DNA from: Tropicimonas aquimaris
GTDB lineage: Bacteria > Pseudomonadota > Alphaproteobacteria > Rhodobacterales > Rhodobacteraceae
DNA: 64,000 bases
Direction of reading: 5' to 3'
NCBI RefSeq assembly: GCF_042676185.1
Contig: NZ_JBHTJT010000060.1
Coordinates: 62,001-126,000 of the forward strand
The notes beneath the pieces are model-generated. The model did no database searches. It was not told the DNA's origin and saw only the letters and a list, made by a program, of their open reading frames with translations. Shown in pieces: positions 15,217 to 24,483 of this stretch (position 1 is its first letter; each line of letters opens with the position of its first letter). A program made the translations under genes and the position numbers.

Positions 15217-16299
15217 TCACGCGGCACGGGCCGCCGTGGCGGGGTGTGGGTCAAGTGATCCGGCGGAATAGCGGGCAGCCATGTCGTCCATCGGGATGAC
15301 CCGGATGGAGGAGGCGCGCCCTGCCGTGCCGAAGCGTTCGAAACGGTCCCGGCAAAGGTCCTGCATGGCGTCGCGCGCGGGCTTGAGGAACTTGCGCGGA
15401 TCGAATTCGGACGGGTCCTCCATCGCGATCTTGCGGAACTGGCCGGTCATCGCCATTCGGCAGTCGGTGTCGATATTCACCTTCCGCACGCCATGGCGGA
15501 TGCCGCGTTCGATCTCCTCGACCGGCACGCCATAAGTCTGGGGCATCTCTCCGCCGAATTGGTTGATGATGTCCTGCAGTTCCTGTGGCACCGAAGAGGA
15601 GCCGTGCATGACCAGATGGGTATCCGGGAGGCGGGCGTGGATTGCCTCGATCACATCCATCGCTAGGATGTCCCCCGTGGGCTTGCGGGAAAACTTGTAG
15701 GCGCCATGCGAGGTGCCGCAGGCAATGGCGAGCGCATCGACCTTGGTATGGGCGACAAATGCCGCGGCCTGGTCCGGGTCCGTCAGCAACATGTCATGAC
15801 TGAGCCTGCCTTGCGCCCCGTGCCCGTCCTCGGCCGCGCTCTCGCCGGTCTCCAGCGAGCCCAGCACGCCAAGTTCGCCCTCCACCGACGCACCGACCCA
15901 ATGGGCCATGCGCGAGACACGTTCGGTGATGGTCGCGTTGTACTCGTAGGAGGCCGGCGTCTTGCCATCCGCCTCCAGCGAACCGTCCATCATCACCGAG
16001 GTGAAACCGTGCGAGATCGCCGTCATGCAGGTGGCCTCGTTGTTGCCGTGGTCCTGGTGCATGCAGAGCGGGATGTTGGGATAGATCCGCGCCAGCGCCT
16101 CGACCATCTTGGCGAGCATGATGTCGGTGGCATATCCGCGGGCGCCGCGCGAGACCTGCATGATCACCGGCGCGTCCACCTCGCTGGCCGCCTCCATGAT
16201 GGCCTGACCCTGCTCCATGTTGTTGATATTGAAGGCAGGCACGCCGTAATTGTGCTCTGCAGCGTGGTCCAGCAGCTGTCGCATGGTGATCAGCGCCAT
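15217..16299 (-). CDS. cbbA: Class II fructose/sedoheptulose-bisphosphate aldolase
   Basis: The 360-residue aldolase shows class II zinc motifs: MHQDHGNN (Zn His and catalytic Asp), SLEADGKTPASYEYN, HGAYKFSRKPTG and VMHGSSSVPQE. The longer form and motif order fit the CbbA subgroup used in the Calvin cycle for both fructose- and sedoheptulose-bisphosphate. It is 2 bases downstream of cbbT's stop codon. Confidence 0.96.
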   Translation of the reverse strand: MALITMRQLLDHAAEHNYGVPAFNINNMEQGQAIMEAASEVDAPVIMQVSRGARGYATDIMLAKMVEALARIYPNIPLCMHQDHGNNEATCMTAISHGFTSVMMDGSLEADGKTPASYEYNATITERVSRMAHWVGASVEGELGVLGSLETGESAAEDGHGAQGRLSHDMLLTDPDQAAAFVAHTKVDALAIACGTSHGAYKFSRKPTGDILAMDVIEAIHARLPDTHLVMHGSSSVPQELQDIINQFGGEMPQTYGVPVEEIERGIRHGVRKVNIDTDCRMAMTGQFRKIAMEDPSEFDPRKFLKPARDAMQDLCRDRFERFGTAGRASSIRVIPMDDMAARYSAGSLDPHPATAARAA

Positions 16300-16301
16300 G
16301 G

Positions 16302-18299
16302 TTAGGTCCTCCCGATAAGTTTCAATGCGTCGGTGACGATGGCGTCACTGGTGATGCCGAAGTGGCGGTAAAGGTCTGCGGCCGGTGCGGAAGCGCCAAA
16401 ACTCTCCATCCCGATGAAGACATCGCCATGGCGCAGGATCTGCCCCCAGCCGTGCCAGACGCCGGCCTCGATCGCGATGCGGGGCACAACGCCCAGAACC
16501 CCGGCGCGGTATTCGGCCGACTGGGCCGCGAAGAGTTCCAGCGAGGGTGCGGAAACGACCGCTGCACCGACACCCTGCTCTGCCAGCATCGCGGCCGCGT
16601 CCATCGCCAGCGAGACCTCCGACCCGGTGGCGATCAGGGTCACCTGCCGTTCCGCCTCGGGCACCCGGATCAGGTAGGCGCCCCTTGCGACGAGGTTCTC
16701 GTCCCGGTGCGTCCTGCGCAAAGTCGGCAGGCCCTGCCGCGACAGACAAAGCGCGGTTGGCGTCCGTTCCGAGGTCGCGGCAATTTCCCAGGCCTCGGCC
16801 GTCTCGACCGGATCGGCCGGGCGGATCACCGTGAGGTTGGGCATGGCGCGCAGGCTCGCGATGGTCTCCACGGGCTGATGCGTCGGACCATCTTCGCCAA
16901 GCCCGATGGAATCGTGGGTCAGCACATAGGTGACCGGCCGCTCCATCAGCGCCGAGAGGCGGATCGCCGGGCGGGCATAATCCGCGAAGACCAGGAACGT
17001 GCCGCCATAGGGCACGAAGCCGCCGTGCAGCGAGATGCCGTTCATGATCGCGGCCATCGCATGTTCGCGCACGCCGTAGTGGATGTAGTCGCCGGAGAAT
17101 TCTCCGGGCTTCACGGATACCATCCGGCTCGTGCGGGTGTTGTTCGATCCTGTAAGGTCGGCCGATCCTCCCACGCTATTCGGCAGGGTGCCATTGACGA
17201 TCTCGAGTGCCATCTCAGACGCCTTCCGCGTGGCCACCTTCGGCCTTTCCATCGCAAGCTTGTGCTTGTAGTTGCCGATTGCCGCGCGGAGGGCCTTGGC
17301 ATCAGGCCGCCCGAGCGACTGGCGAAACGCGTCCGCGTGCTCCGACCCCTTCAGCCGCTCCCGCCATTCCCCCCGCGCCCCCGCGCCGCGTCTGGCGATA
17401 GCGCGCCAGGACGCACGGACCGCCTCGGGAATTTCGAAGGGCGCAAAGGTCCAGCCGAGCGCGTCCCGGGTGGCAGCGATCTCGACCTCCCCGAGCGGCG
17501 CACCATGGGTGGCGGCGGTGCCCTGCTTGTTTGGGGCGCCGAAACCGATGATCGTCTTGCAGGCGATGAGAGATGGCCGGGCGTCCGCGCGCGCCACCTC
17601 GATTGCCGCCGCGATCGCTTCCTTGTTATGGCCGTCCACCGATTGCACATGCCATCCGGCGGCGGCGAACCGGGCCGGCTGGTCGGTCGAGGTCGAGATC
17701 TCGGTGGAGCCGTCGATGGTGATCGAATTGTCGTCCCAGAAGACAATCAGCCGACCCAGGCCCATATGCCCGGCAAAATCGATCGCCTCATGGCTTATGC
17801 CCTCCATCAGGCAGCCGTCTCCCGCCATCACATAGGTCCAGTGATCCACCAGCCCGTCGCCGAAACGCGCGTTGTGCATCCGCTCCGCCAGCGCCATGCC
17901 GACGCCATTGGCAAGCCCCTGGCCAAGTGGCCCAGTGGTGGTCTCGATCCCCTTGGCGTGGCCGTATTCGGGATGCCCCGCGGTCCGCGCACCAAGTTGG
18001 CGGAAGCTCTTCAGCTGCTGGATGTCCATGTCGTCATAACCGAGCAGATGGTTGATGGCGTAGACCAGCATCGAGCCGTGGCCGGCCGACATCACGAAGC
18101 GATCCCGATCCGGCCACCTGTGGTCCGCCGGGTCGACCCGCATGAAACGGTTGAACAGCACCGTTGCCACGTCCGCGAGCCCCATCGGAGCCCCGGGATG
18201 CCCGGAATTGGCCGCCTGGACGGCGTCCACGGCCAATGCCCGGATGGCGTTTGCCATAAGGTCTTCGGTCGCTGCGGTGACGGGGGTTTCGATGTTCAT
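16302..18299 (-). CDS. cbbT: Transketolase
   Basis: The protein is 665 residues, full length. Visible are ANSGHPGAPMGLAD near the N-terminus, the thiamine-diphosphate motif beginning GDGCLMEG and ending in DDNSITIDG, HGAPLG, the pyrimidine-domain FVPYGGTFLVF and HDSIGLGEDGPTHQP. It moves two-carbon units in RuBP regeneration. The gene lies between cbbP (10-base gap) and cbbA in the cbbF operon. Confidence 0.97.
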   Translation of the reverse strand: MNIETPVTAATEDLMANAIRALAVDAVQAANSGHPGAPMGLADVATVLFNRFMRVDPADHRWPDRDRFVMSAGHGSMLVYAINHLLGYDDMDIQQLKSFRQLGARTAGHPEYGHAKGIETTTGPLGQGLANGVGMALAERMHNARFGDGLVDHWTYVMAGDGCLMEGISHEAIDFAGHMGLGRLIVFWDDNSITIDGSTEISTSTDQPARFAAAGWHVQSVDGHNKEAIAAAIEVARADARPSLIACKTIIGFGAPNKQGTAATHGAPLGEVEIAATRDALGWTFAPFEIPEAVRASWRAIARRGAGARGEWRERLKGSEHADAFRQSLGRPDAKALRAAIGNYKHKLAMERPKVATRKASEMALEIVNGTLPNSVGGSADLTGSNNTRTSRMVSVKPGEFSGDYIHYGVREHAMAAIMNGISLHGGFVPYGGTFLVFADYARPAIRLSALMERPVTYVLTHDSIGLGEDGPTHQPVETIASLRAMPNLTVIRPADPVETAEAWEIAATSERTPTALCLSRQGLPTLRRTHRDENLVARGAYLIRVPEAERQVTLIATGSEVSLAMDAAAMLAEQGVGAAVVSAPSLELFAAQSAEYRAGVLGVVPRIAIEAGVWHGWGQILRHGDVFIGMESFGASAPAADLYRHFGITSDAIVTDALKLIGRT

Positions 18300-18309
18300 G
18301 GCGGTCTCC

Positions 18310-19182
18310 TCAGGCGCGTTTTGCTTCGTGGACGAGGCGTTCGACCATCGGGGTGAAGATCAGCTGCATGGCGAGATCCATCTTCCCGCCCGGGATCACG
18401 ATGGAGTTGGCCCGGCTCATCCAGCTGCCCCCGATCATCGAGGTGAGATAGGAGAAATCGATGCCGCGCGGGTTTCGGAACCGGATCACCACGAGGCTCT
18501 CGTCTGCGGTCGGTATCCAGCGCGCGATGAACGGGTTCGACGTGTCGACCACGGGCACCCGCTGGAAGTTCACGTCCGTCTCGGTGAACTGCGGGCAGAT
18601 GCAATGCACGTAGGCATGCATGCGCCGCAGGATCACATCCGTCACCGCTTCCGTGGTGTAGCCCCGGCTTGCCCGGTCGCGGTGGATCTTCTGGATCCAT
18701 TCGAGGTTGATGACCGGCACGACGCCGATCTTGAGGTCGGCCAGCGCGGCGATGTTGACCTCGTCATTGACCACGGCTCCATGCAGCCCCTCGTAGAACA
18801 GCAGGTCTGAGCCTGACTCCAAAGGGCGCCAGTCGGTAAACTCGCCGGGCGGCGTGCCGTAGGTCTGCGCTTCGACATCGTCATGCACATAGGTCCGGGT
18901 TCGGCCGGTTCCGGTCTCGCCGTACTCCCGAAACACCCGTTCAAGTTCGCCGAGCTCATTGGCCTGGTAACTGAAGTGGCTGAAGGTCGGATCGCCCGCA
19001 TCATAGCGCTTCTGCAGTTCGGCCTTCATCTCGGCACGGTTGAAGCGGTGGAAGGCATCCCCCTCGATCGAGACAGCCTTGATGCCCTCGCGGCGAAAGA
19101 TCTGGTCGAATGTGTGCTTGACGGTGGACGTGCCAGCCCCGGAAGAGCCGGCCACGGAAATGATCGGATGTTTCTTGCTCAT
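18310..19182 (-). CDS. cbbP: Phosphoribulokinase
   Basis: The 290-residue proteobacterial-type phosphoribulokinase has its P-loop GSSGAGTST at residues 12-20. Also present are SIEGDAFHRF, the FYEGLHGAV Walker-B region, VNLEWIQKIHRD and RIPRLIDFS-like GIDFSYLTSMI. It makes ribulose-1,5-bisphosphate and is diagnostic of a complete Calvin cycle. Family length is about 290. It is 46 bases after cbbF and 10 bases before cbbT. Confidence 0.97.
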   Translation of the reverse strand: MSKKHPIISVAGSSGAGTSTVKHTFDQIFRREGIKAVSIEGDAFHRFNRAEMKAELQKRYDAGDPTFSHFSYQANELGELERVFREYGETGTGRTRTYVHDDVEAQTYGTPPGEFTDWRPLESGSDLLFYEGLHGAVVNDEVNIAALADLKIGVVPVINLEWIQKIHRDRASRGYTTEAVTDVILRRMHAYVHCICPQFTETDVNFQRVPVVDTSNPFIARWIPTADESLVVIRFRNPRGIDFSYLTSMIGGSWMSRANSIVIPGGKMDLAMQLIFTPMVERLVHEAKRA

Positions 19183-19228
19183 TGGACGCTTCCTCCCCGA
19201 CGGCGCGACGAATCTGTGTTTCCGGACA

Positions 19229-20236
19229 TCAGGCGCGGAACAACCCGCGCGCGCCGAAGAGCGCCGAGACTTCCTGGTCCGGCAGATCGTTGTAGGCCGT
19301 CACCCGGGCGACCTTTTCCCGCGTGCCAAAGACGAACGGCGTGCGGGCGTGAAGTTCGCTGGCGGCCTTGCCCATGATCGGGTCGCAACTGTCGGTCGCC
19401 GCCCCGCCGGCCTGCTCGATCAGGAAGGCGATGGGCGCGCATTCGTAGACCATGCGCAGGCGGCCGCGTTCGTAGCCGCTGCGGTCGTCCGAAGGATACA
19501 GGAAGATACCGCCCCGACTGAGGATGCGGTGGGTCTCGGCCACGAGGGAGGCGACCCAGCGCATGTTGAAATTCTTGCCGCGTGGCCCGTCGATCCCGGC
19601 CAGGCAATCGTCGATATAGGCGCGGATCGGCTTGGACCAGTGACGATAGTTGGACGCATTGATCGCGAATTCGCTGGACCCTTCCGGGATTGTCCTGGCC
19701 GCGTCGACCAGCCGGAACGTATCGCTTTCGGGGTCCAGGACATATTGCTGCACGCCCGCGCCGAAGGTCAGCATCATCTGGCACTGGGGCCCGTAGATGA
19801 CATAGCCTGCGGCGATCTGTTCCGAAGCCGGGCGCAGAACGCTGGCCTCGGCGTCATCCTTTGCATCGTAGATCGAAAAAATCGTCCCGATGGAGACATT
19901 GACGTCGATGTTGGACGAACCATCCAGCGGATCGATTGCGACCACGAAGCGCCCATCGGCGTCCATCGGCTCGACAGTGTCCCGCTCTTCGGACGCATAC
20001 CAACGCACGCCGGTCCCGCTCAGCGCCCTCGCGAAAGCCTCGTCGGCGAGCACGTCCAGAGCTTTCTGGGCATCACCGTCGGTGTTCTCTCCGACCTCGT
20101 GGCCAAGTGACTGGCCAAGCGCGCCACGGCGGATCGTGAAGGACAGGTTCCGCGCCACCCGTGCCAGGGCGTCGATGGGCGCCCGCAGCCCCTCGGGGAT
20201 TTCTCTGGTTTCAATGGATGATGCCTTATCCAACAT
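19229..20236 (-). CDS. cbbF: Fructose-1,6-bisphosphatase class I
   Basis: The 335-residue protein contains the metal/catalytic motif AIDPLDGSSNIDVNVSIGT near residue 116 and the substrate region YERGRLRMVYECAPIAFLIEQAGG, both class I hallmarks. It dephosphorylates fructose- (and often sedoheptulose-) bisphosphate. It heads the cbbF-P-T-A-E-(Z)-Y operon and is divergent from the second cbbR. Confidence 0.96.
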   Translation of the reverse strand: MLDKASSIETREIPEGLRAPIDALARVARNLSFTIRRGALGQSLGHEVGENTDGDAQKALDVLADEAFARALSGTGVRWYASEERDTVEPMDADGRFVVAIDPLDGSSNIDVNVSIGTIFSIYDAKDDAEASVLRPASEQIAAGYVIYGPQCQMMLTFGAGVQQYVLDPESDTFRLVDAARTIPEGSSEFAINASNYRHWSKPIRAYIDDCLAGIDGPRGKNFNMRWVASLVAETHRILSRGGIFLYPSDDRSGYERGRLRMVYECAPIAFLIEQAGGAATDSCDPIMGKAASELHARTPFVFGTREKVARVTAYNDLPDQEVSALFGARGLFRA

Positions 20237-20335
20237 CGCGGCCTCCCCTTCGGCGATTCAGGAACAGCTTTCATATTCCGTTTTTTGATTTATAAAGGAA
20301 TTTAATTTTCGAGAAGCAGGATTAAAGTTGCCGAA
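20237..20335. promoter_or_regulatory. AT-rich cbbF/cbbR divergent control region
   Basis: The 99-base region between divergent cbbF and cbbR becomes AT-rich around 20270-20310. It contains TTTATAAA (within a T-rich run) and GAATTTAATTTTC, a GAA-N7-TTC inverted repeat. The setting is that of a CbbR operator. The AT-rich patch resembles the one before cbbL, which suggests the same class of regulator acts on both, but I assign no exact site. Confidence 0.55.
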
Positions 20336-21268
20336 ATGAAGCGTCTGAATTCTCTGACTTTCAAACAGTTAAGGGCCCTGCGGGCTGTCACGGACCTGCG
20401 ATCCATCAGCAGGGCGGCTGATGACCTCGGCCTTACGCCGCCCGCAGTGCACAGCCAACTGAAGGCCCTGGAAGAAAATTTCGACTGTGCGATGCTTCAT
20501 CGAAGCGGCCCCTCCTCTTTCGCGCCCACGCCGGAAGGAGCGGCGCTCCTGAAAGCGTTCGACCGGGCCGAGGTCAGCCTTGAGCAGGCCGTTCATTCCA
20601 TCGACGCTCTGCGCAGCGGGAAGGCCGGCATGGTGGTCCTTGGCGTGGTCAGTACGGCCAAGTATTTCGCGCCGGAACTGGTCGCCCGGCTGCGAGAGGT
20701 GCTTCCGGAGGTCGAAGTCATCCTGAAAGTCGGGAACCGGGGCGAGATCATTTCGGGCCTGGAAGATCGTGCCTATGACCTCGCCCTGATGGGACGGCCG
20801 CCCCGGACGCCACCGGTATCGGCCACGGCAATCGGTCCCAACCCGCACCTCCTTGTGGCGTCAGCAAATCACCCGCTGGCGAACCGCGGGACCATAACCG
20901 CCGAGCAAATCCTGGAACAGCCGTTCATCGCCCGCGAACCCGGATCCGGCACCCGGATCCTCAGCTCAAGGTTTCTTCATGGCCTCGATGCCGGCGACCC
21001 GGTCGAGGTGATCGAAATGTCCTCGAACGAAACCATCAAGCAATCGGTGCTGGCAGGGCTGGGCATTGCCATCCTGTCACAGCACACAATCGCCGAGGAG
21101 TTGCATGGCGGTCGGTTGGTTGCCTTGAAAGCGGAAGGTCTGCCCATCGTGCGACAGTGGTTCCTTCTCTACCCGTCCGCGGAGCCGCCGACCGGAGCCA
21201 GTCGCCTCGTGCATGATCAGATCGTTTCGCTGGTCAGACCGATTTTCGAGCGTAATCTGGCCAATTGA
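20336..21268 (+). CDS. cbbR: LysR-type regulator CbbR of cbbFPTAEY
   Basis: The 310-residue LysR protein has the helix-turn-helix at about residues 10-65 (LRSISRAADDLGLTPPAVHSQ) and a co-inducer domain that opens with the CbbR-like LGVVSTAKYFAPELV. It is divergent from cbbF over 99 bases. This is the canonical cbbR position and it probably activates the Calvin-cycle operon, perhaps also cbbL. It shares the VSTAKYF block with the cbbR at 12078. Confidence 0.93.
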   Translation: MKRLNSLTFKQLRALRAVTDLRSISRAADDLGLTPPAVHSQLKALEENFDCAMLHRSGPSSFAPTPEGAALLKAFDRAEVSLEQAVHSIDALRSGKAGMVVLGVVSTAKYFAPELVARLREVLPEVEVILKVGNRGEIISGLEDRAYDLALMGRPPRTPPVSATAIGPNPHLLVASANHPLANRGTITAEQILEQPFIAREPGSGTRILSSRFLHGLDAGDPVEVIEMSSNETIKQSVLAGLGIAILSQHTIAEELHGGRLVALKAEGLPIVRQWFLLYPSAEPPTGASRLVHDQIVSLVRPIFERNLAN

Positions 21269-21601
21269 ACGCGACGGCCAATCTGCCGGGGAGTGTTGCC
21301 AGCCGCGAGGGTCGCCCTCCGCGGTCACTTCGGGTCCGACCCGAAAGCGGACAGCGAGTCGAACCGGTTTCCCGGCCCTGCGGATCACAGGCATCCTGAG
21401 CAAGGTCAAGCTCAAGGAAGAGTGCCTCCGGCGTGTTCGGGATTGGGAGCAGGAAATATGCAGGCGCGTTGCCGCACGAGCTGACTTTCAGGCGAGACAG
21501 GTTCCCAAAACGGCGCCAAGAGGGAGCGTTCTCCGCACCCCTACCCTGTTCTCCCGACAATTCCGGGCAGCGGGACCGTTGCACCCCGCCGCCCGCGAGG
21601 A
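21269..21601. other. Gap without a recognised gene
   Basis: This is 333 bases between the end of cbbR and the end of the YHS gene (convergent). Open frames here have no recognisable protein pattern or ribosome-binding site, and I see no clear hairpin with a T-run. Confidence 0.5.
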
Positions 21602-22084
21602 CTACAGACTGCCCGCAGCCGCGTGTTGGATCGAAGGCCAGGTCTCTGCCGCCTTGCGCAGGGTTTCCTCCGGGTTCTCCGTGTACTTCGCGAAAACGGC
21701 TGCGTTCACGAAGAGATAGAGCTTGCCATCGACGATATCGGCATAGCGCGGGTCGCCGTCGAGTTTCTTGCCAATGGCGACGGCGAAGGCACAGAAGCCA
21801 CCATACTGGGGCATGTAGGCCGCCGGGTCGGCGGTGAACTGCCCTGCCGTGATCTCGGAGGCGAAATAGTAGGTTACCCCGTCATGCTCCACGACATGGG
21901 CCGCGTCCCCCGCGACGACAGCGTTCAGCGTCGAGAGTGCAACGGTATCAACGCCACGCAGGGCCAGCTGGGTGCCTTCGAGTGAGAAGCCGGCGGTGAC
22001 GTTATACTCATCCTCTGCAAAACTCGGAGCGGCAAAAGCAGCGAGGGCGATGGAAACGAGCAGGAGTTGGGTCTTGCGCTTCAT
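21602..22084 (-). CDS. Exported YHS-domain protein
   Basis: The protein is 160 residues from ATG 22084, which begins a clear signal peptide (MKRKTQLLLVSIALAAFAAP, cleavage near SFA-ED). The mature part matches YHS-like proteins: RGVDTVAL, a HDGVTYYFAS strand, the PAAYMPQYGGFCA core and a GKLYLFVN end. YHS proteins are small periplasmic, possibly metal-associated domains; function is not established. The gene lies 260 bases downstream of the isochorismatase-fold gene on the same strand and could be its co-transcript. Confidence 0.82.
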   Translation of the reverse strand: MKRKTQLLLVSIALAAFAAPSFAEDEYNVTAGFSLEGTQLALRGVDTVALSTLNAVVAGDAAHVVEHDGVTYYFASEITAGQFTADPAAYMPQYGGFCAFAVAIGKKLDGDPRYADIVDGKLYLFVNAAVFAKYTENPEETLRKAAETWPSIQHAAAGSL

Positions 22085-22343
22085 GATCTTGGTCCTTGGA
22101 TTGTGCCAAAGCTTGGCAGTTGCCCGGAGCGGAATGCTGTCGGGTTTTGGGCTTCCGGAAGGTTTGAAAGACCGACCGGACATTCGATGGATGGAAACTT
22201 GAAGCCCGACCCCGGAGGGGACATTGCCCCAGGGGACAGCCGGGGCCGGGCGTGGCGGCCGACATCTCGCGTTCGGGGATGTGGCGAGGCCTTACGTCGG
22301 CCGCGGGACGAACTGGCGCGGGAGCGGCGCCGAACGCCCCGGG

Positions 22344-23189
22344 TTACATGCCGAATGCGGCCTCGATCGCGCGCACGGTATTCTCGGTGTTGTCCACGGC
22401 GCTGGCGATCATGCGGAAATTCGTGAGCGAAGCAGCGTAGCCGTCATAATGCGCGGTGATCGCGCCTGCGGTCGCATCGGTGACCACCATGACCTCGAAG
22501 CCGGCCTCGATCAGCGACCGCATATGGGATTCCGTGCAGAGGTTCGACGACATGCCGCCGAGGATCACCTTGTCGATGCCGGCCTTGCGCAGTTGCAGCG
22601 CGAGGTCGTTGCTGTCGGGGCCATAAACCTTGTGCGGGCTGGTCACCACGACCTCTTCACGCTCGAAATACGGCTTGTAGCTTTCGAGCCAGTCGGCGCC
22701 GGAGCCTTCAAAGCCGTCCAGGCTGAGTGCGTGCGGCCGGTCGAACATGCCGATGGAATGCATCAGCGTTTCCAGCGTGCCCTCGAAATGCCACTCGTGG
22801 TCATGCTGGAAGTAATAGTGCGGCGAGACGAAGACCGGCATGTCGACCCTCTCGGCTACCGCGAAGAGCGCGTCGAGGTTCTCAACCGTGCCGTTTTCGG
22901 TGATGCTTTGGCCGACAACGCCCCAGGTGACGCCGTCGGGCGACAGGAAATCGTTCTGCGGATCGGTGATCACGATGGCGGTGTTGGCGGGCGTGATTTC
23001 GAAGCCCGGCATCGGCAGGCCATCATTCACCGGCGGCAGCTTGGCGGTGGCAGCACGCGGCTGCAACTCCTGGGCGGAGGCCGCTCCGCTTCCGAGGCCA
23101 ACAATGGCGATGCTGGAAGAGAAGGCCATGCCGGCCCCCAGAAGGGCCGTCGCGATTGTCAGGCCAAGGCTGTCATTCGAGTTCTTCAT
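22344..23189 (-). CDS. Exported isochorismatase-fold cysteine hydrolase
   Basis: The protein is 281 residues with an N-terminal export signal (residues 1-40, ending ASAQ). The isochorismatase triad is visible: D76 in ITDPQNDF, K187 in SPHKVYG and C218 in MSSNLCTES, preceded by the typical cis-peptide GGMSSN. Related enzymes hydrolyse nicotinamide, ureides or isochorismate; an exported version is less common. A tandem operator starts 151 bases upstream of its ATG and is repeated before the AhpD-like operon, so both answer to the same regulator, probably the divergent AraC protein. Confidence 0.85.
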   Translation of the reverse strand: MKNSNDSLGLTIATALLGAGMAFSSSIAIVGLGSGAASAQELQPRAATAKLPPVNDGLPMPGFEITPANTAIVITDPQNDFLSPDGVTWGVVGQSITENGTVENLDALFAVAERVDMPVFVSPHYYFQHDHEWHFEGTLETLMHSIGMFDRPHALSLDGFEGSGADWLESYKPYFEREEVVVTSPHKVYGPDSNDLALQLRKAGIDKVILGGMSSNLCTESHMRSLIEAGFEVMVVTDATAGAITAHYDGYAASLTNFRMIASAVDNTENTVRAIEAAFGM

Positions 23190-23339
23190 GTCGTTTCCTC
23201 ACTCACTGTTCTCTGCGCGATGCGCGTGTTGGACGGGCGTTCTGCGAGGCGGGCCTGGCGGGTTTCGGTGGAGGGAAACGGCTGCCTGATCCTGCGTCAT
23301 CGAACATCTTCTGAATAAGGCAGCAGCGTCGGCGGGGTC

Positions 23340-23377
23340 TTGACCGCAGGTGTCAAAGCCTTGACCGGTCGCGTCAA
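23340..23377. promoter_or_regulatory. Tandem 17-bp operators, TTGAC-N7-GTCAA, copy 1
   Basis: Two inverted repeats, TTGACCGCAGGTGTCAA (23340-23356) and TTGACCGGTCGCGTCAA (23361-23377), start 21 bases apart, i.e. two helical turns. They lie 151 bases upstream of the leftward isochorismatase-fold gene and 74 bases upstream of the rightward AraC gene. The same arrangement occurs at 26509-26546. Similarity between the two copies extends about 35 bases further right. They are most simply read as binding sites for the adjacent AraC-family regulator. Confidence 0.75.
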
Positions 23378-23451
23378 AACGGGAGACAAGCGTTCACGCG
23401 GGCGTTACCGTCTGAACATCGCGGCCGCTGCGGGGGCAGGCCGCAGTTTCC

Positions 23452-24483
23452 ATGAGGATCCAAACGGTGTTGTCGGCTTTCTATGCCCGCAAGCAGATAG
23501 AACAGGCGATCCACGTCGAGGATGTCTCGGCGCTCTACGACATCGTGGGCCACACGCCGGAAAGCATCCTGGAGCCGGACGCCATGGTGGCCCCGCAAGC
23601 GTATCATTCTCTGCTCGAAGCGATTGCCGAAAGCGAATGGCCCGACCTGCGGTTTCATATGCGCGTCTGTTCGGGGATGCGCTGCGAAGCCTTCGGCGCC
23701 TTCGGTCTCGCGTTCAAATCCGCGCCGACCCTGCGCCACGCGTTTCAACGCCTGAGCCGCTACACACGGCTGCACAATGGAGTGTCCGAGTTCTCGGCGG
23801 TCGACCGGGAAGCCGTCTTCTGCTGGACACATCGCCAGCCCGTTCTGCCGAGGCTGGGCGTCTACCTGTCGAACGAAGCGGCCATGGCCACCACGCTGAC
23901 GCTCTGCCGCGAGACGACGACCTCCGACCTGACGCCGGTGCGGGTCCAGTTCACGCATCGGCGCGACGGATCCAAGGACGCGCTGGTGGAGCATTTCGGT
24001 ATCGAGCCGGTTTTCGGGGCGGAGGTCGACGGGCTGCAGCTCGCGATCGATCAAGTAGACCGGCCGACGACCATCGGTGACGCCGGCATCTGGCGGTTCT
24101 TCACCGACCACCTGGAGAGCCTGTTGCAGGCCGAGGATCCGGCGGAGCCGTCACTGGAAACGCAAGTGGTGGAAGAGGTCGCCAAGCTTCTCAGCGGCGG
24201 CGTCCCTCCCCTTGCGGAGGTCGCCATGACGCTCGGAATGGGCACGCGCACCCTGCAACGCCGGCTGTCCGAGCGCGGCACGACATATCAGGCGGTGGTG
24301 GACGAGGCGCGGCGGCACCTGGCTCAGCAACTTGTCGGCGACAAGCGCTATTCCCTGTCGGAGATCGCCTTCCTGACCGGCTTTTCCGAGCAGAGCGCCT
24401 TCACACGCGCCTTCAAGCGATGGGAAGAGCTGTCCCCGCGGGCCTTCCGGCAAGCGGGAACGCAGGCTTCAGGCGCCCGATGA
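23452..24483 (+). CDS. AraC-family regulator (OruR/ArgR-like layout)
   Basis: The 343-residue regulator has a long N-terminal ligand domain of the Arabinose_bd (PF12625) type and a C-terminal double helix-turn-helix. The latter shows MGTRTLQRRLSERGTTYQAV, then YSLSEIAFLTGFSEQSAF and FKRWEELSPRAFR. It is divergent from the exported hydrolase, with tandem operators in between. Its last 15 bases overlap the convergent PNPOx-like gene. It probably activates the hydrolase and the operon at 26.4-24.5 kb in response to an unknown small molecule. Confidence 0.9.
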   Translation: MRIQTVLSAFYARKQIEQAIHVEDVSALYDIVGHTPESILEPDAMVAPQAYHSLLEAIAESEWPDLRFHMRVCSGMRCEAFGAFGLAFKSAPTLRHAFQRLSRYTRLHNGVSEFSAVDREAVFCWTHRQPVLPRLGVYLSNEAAMATTLTLCRETTTSDLTPVRVQFTHRRDGSKDALVEHFGIEPVFGAEVDGLQLAIDQVDRPTTIGDAGIWRFFTDHLESLLQAEDPAEPSLETQVVEEVAKLLSGGVPPLAEVAMTLGMGTRTLQRRLSERGTTYQAVVDEARRHLAQQLVGDKRYSLSEIAFLTGFSEQSAFTRAFKRWEELSPRAFRQAGTQASGAR

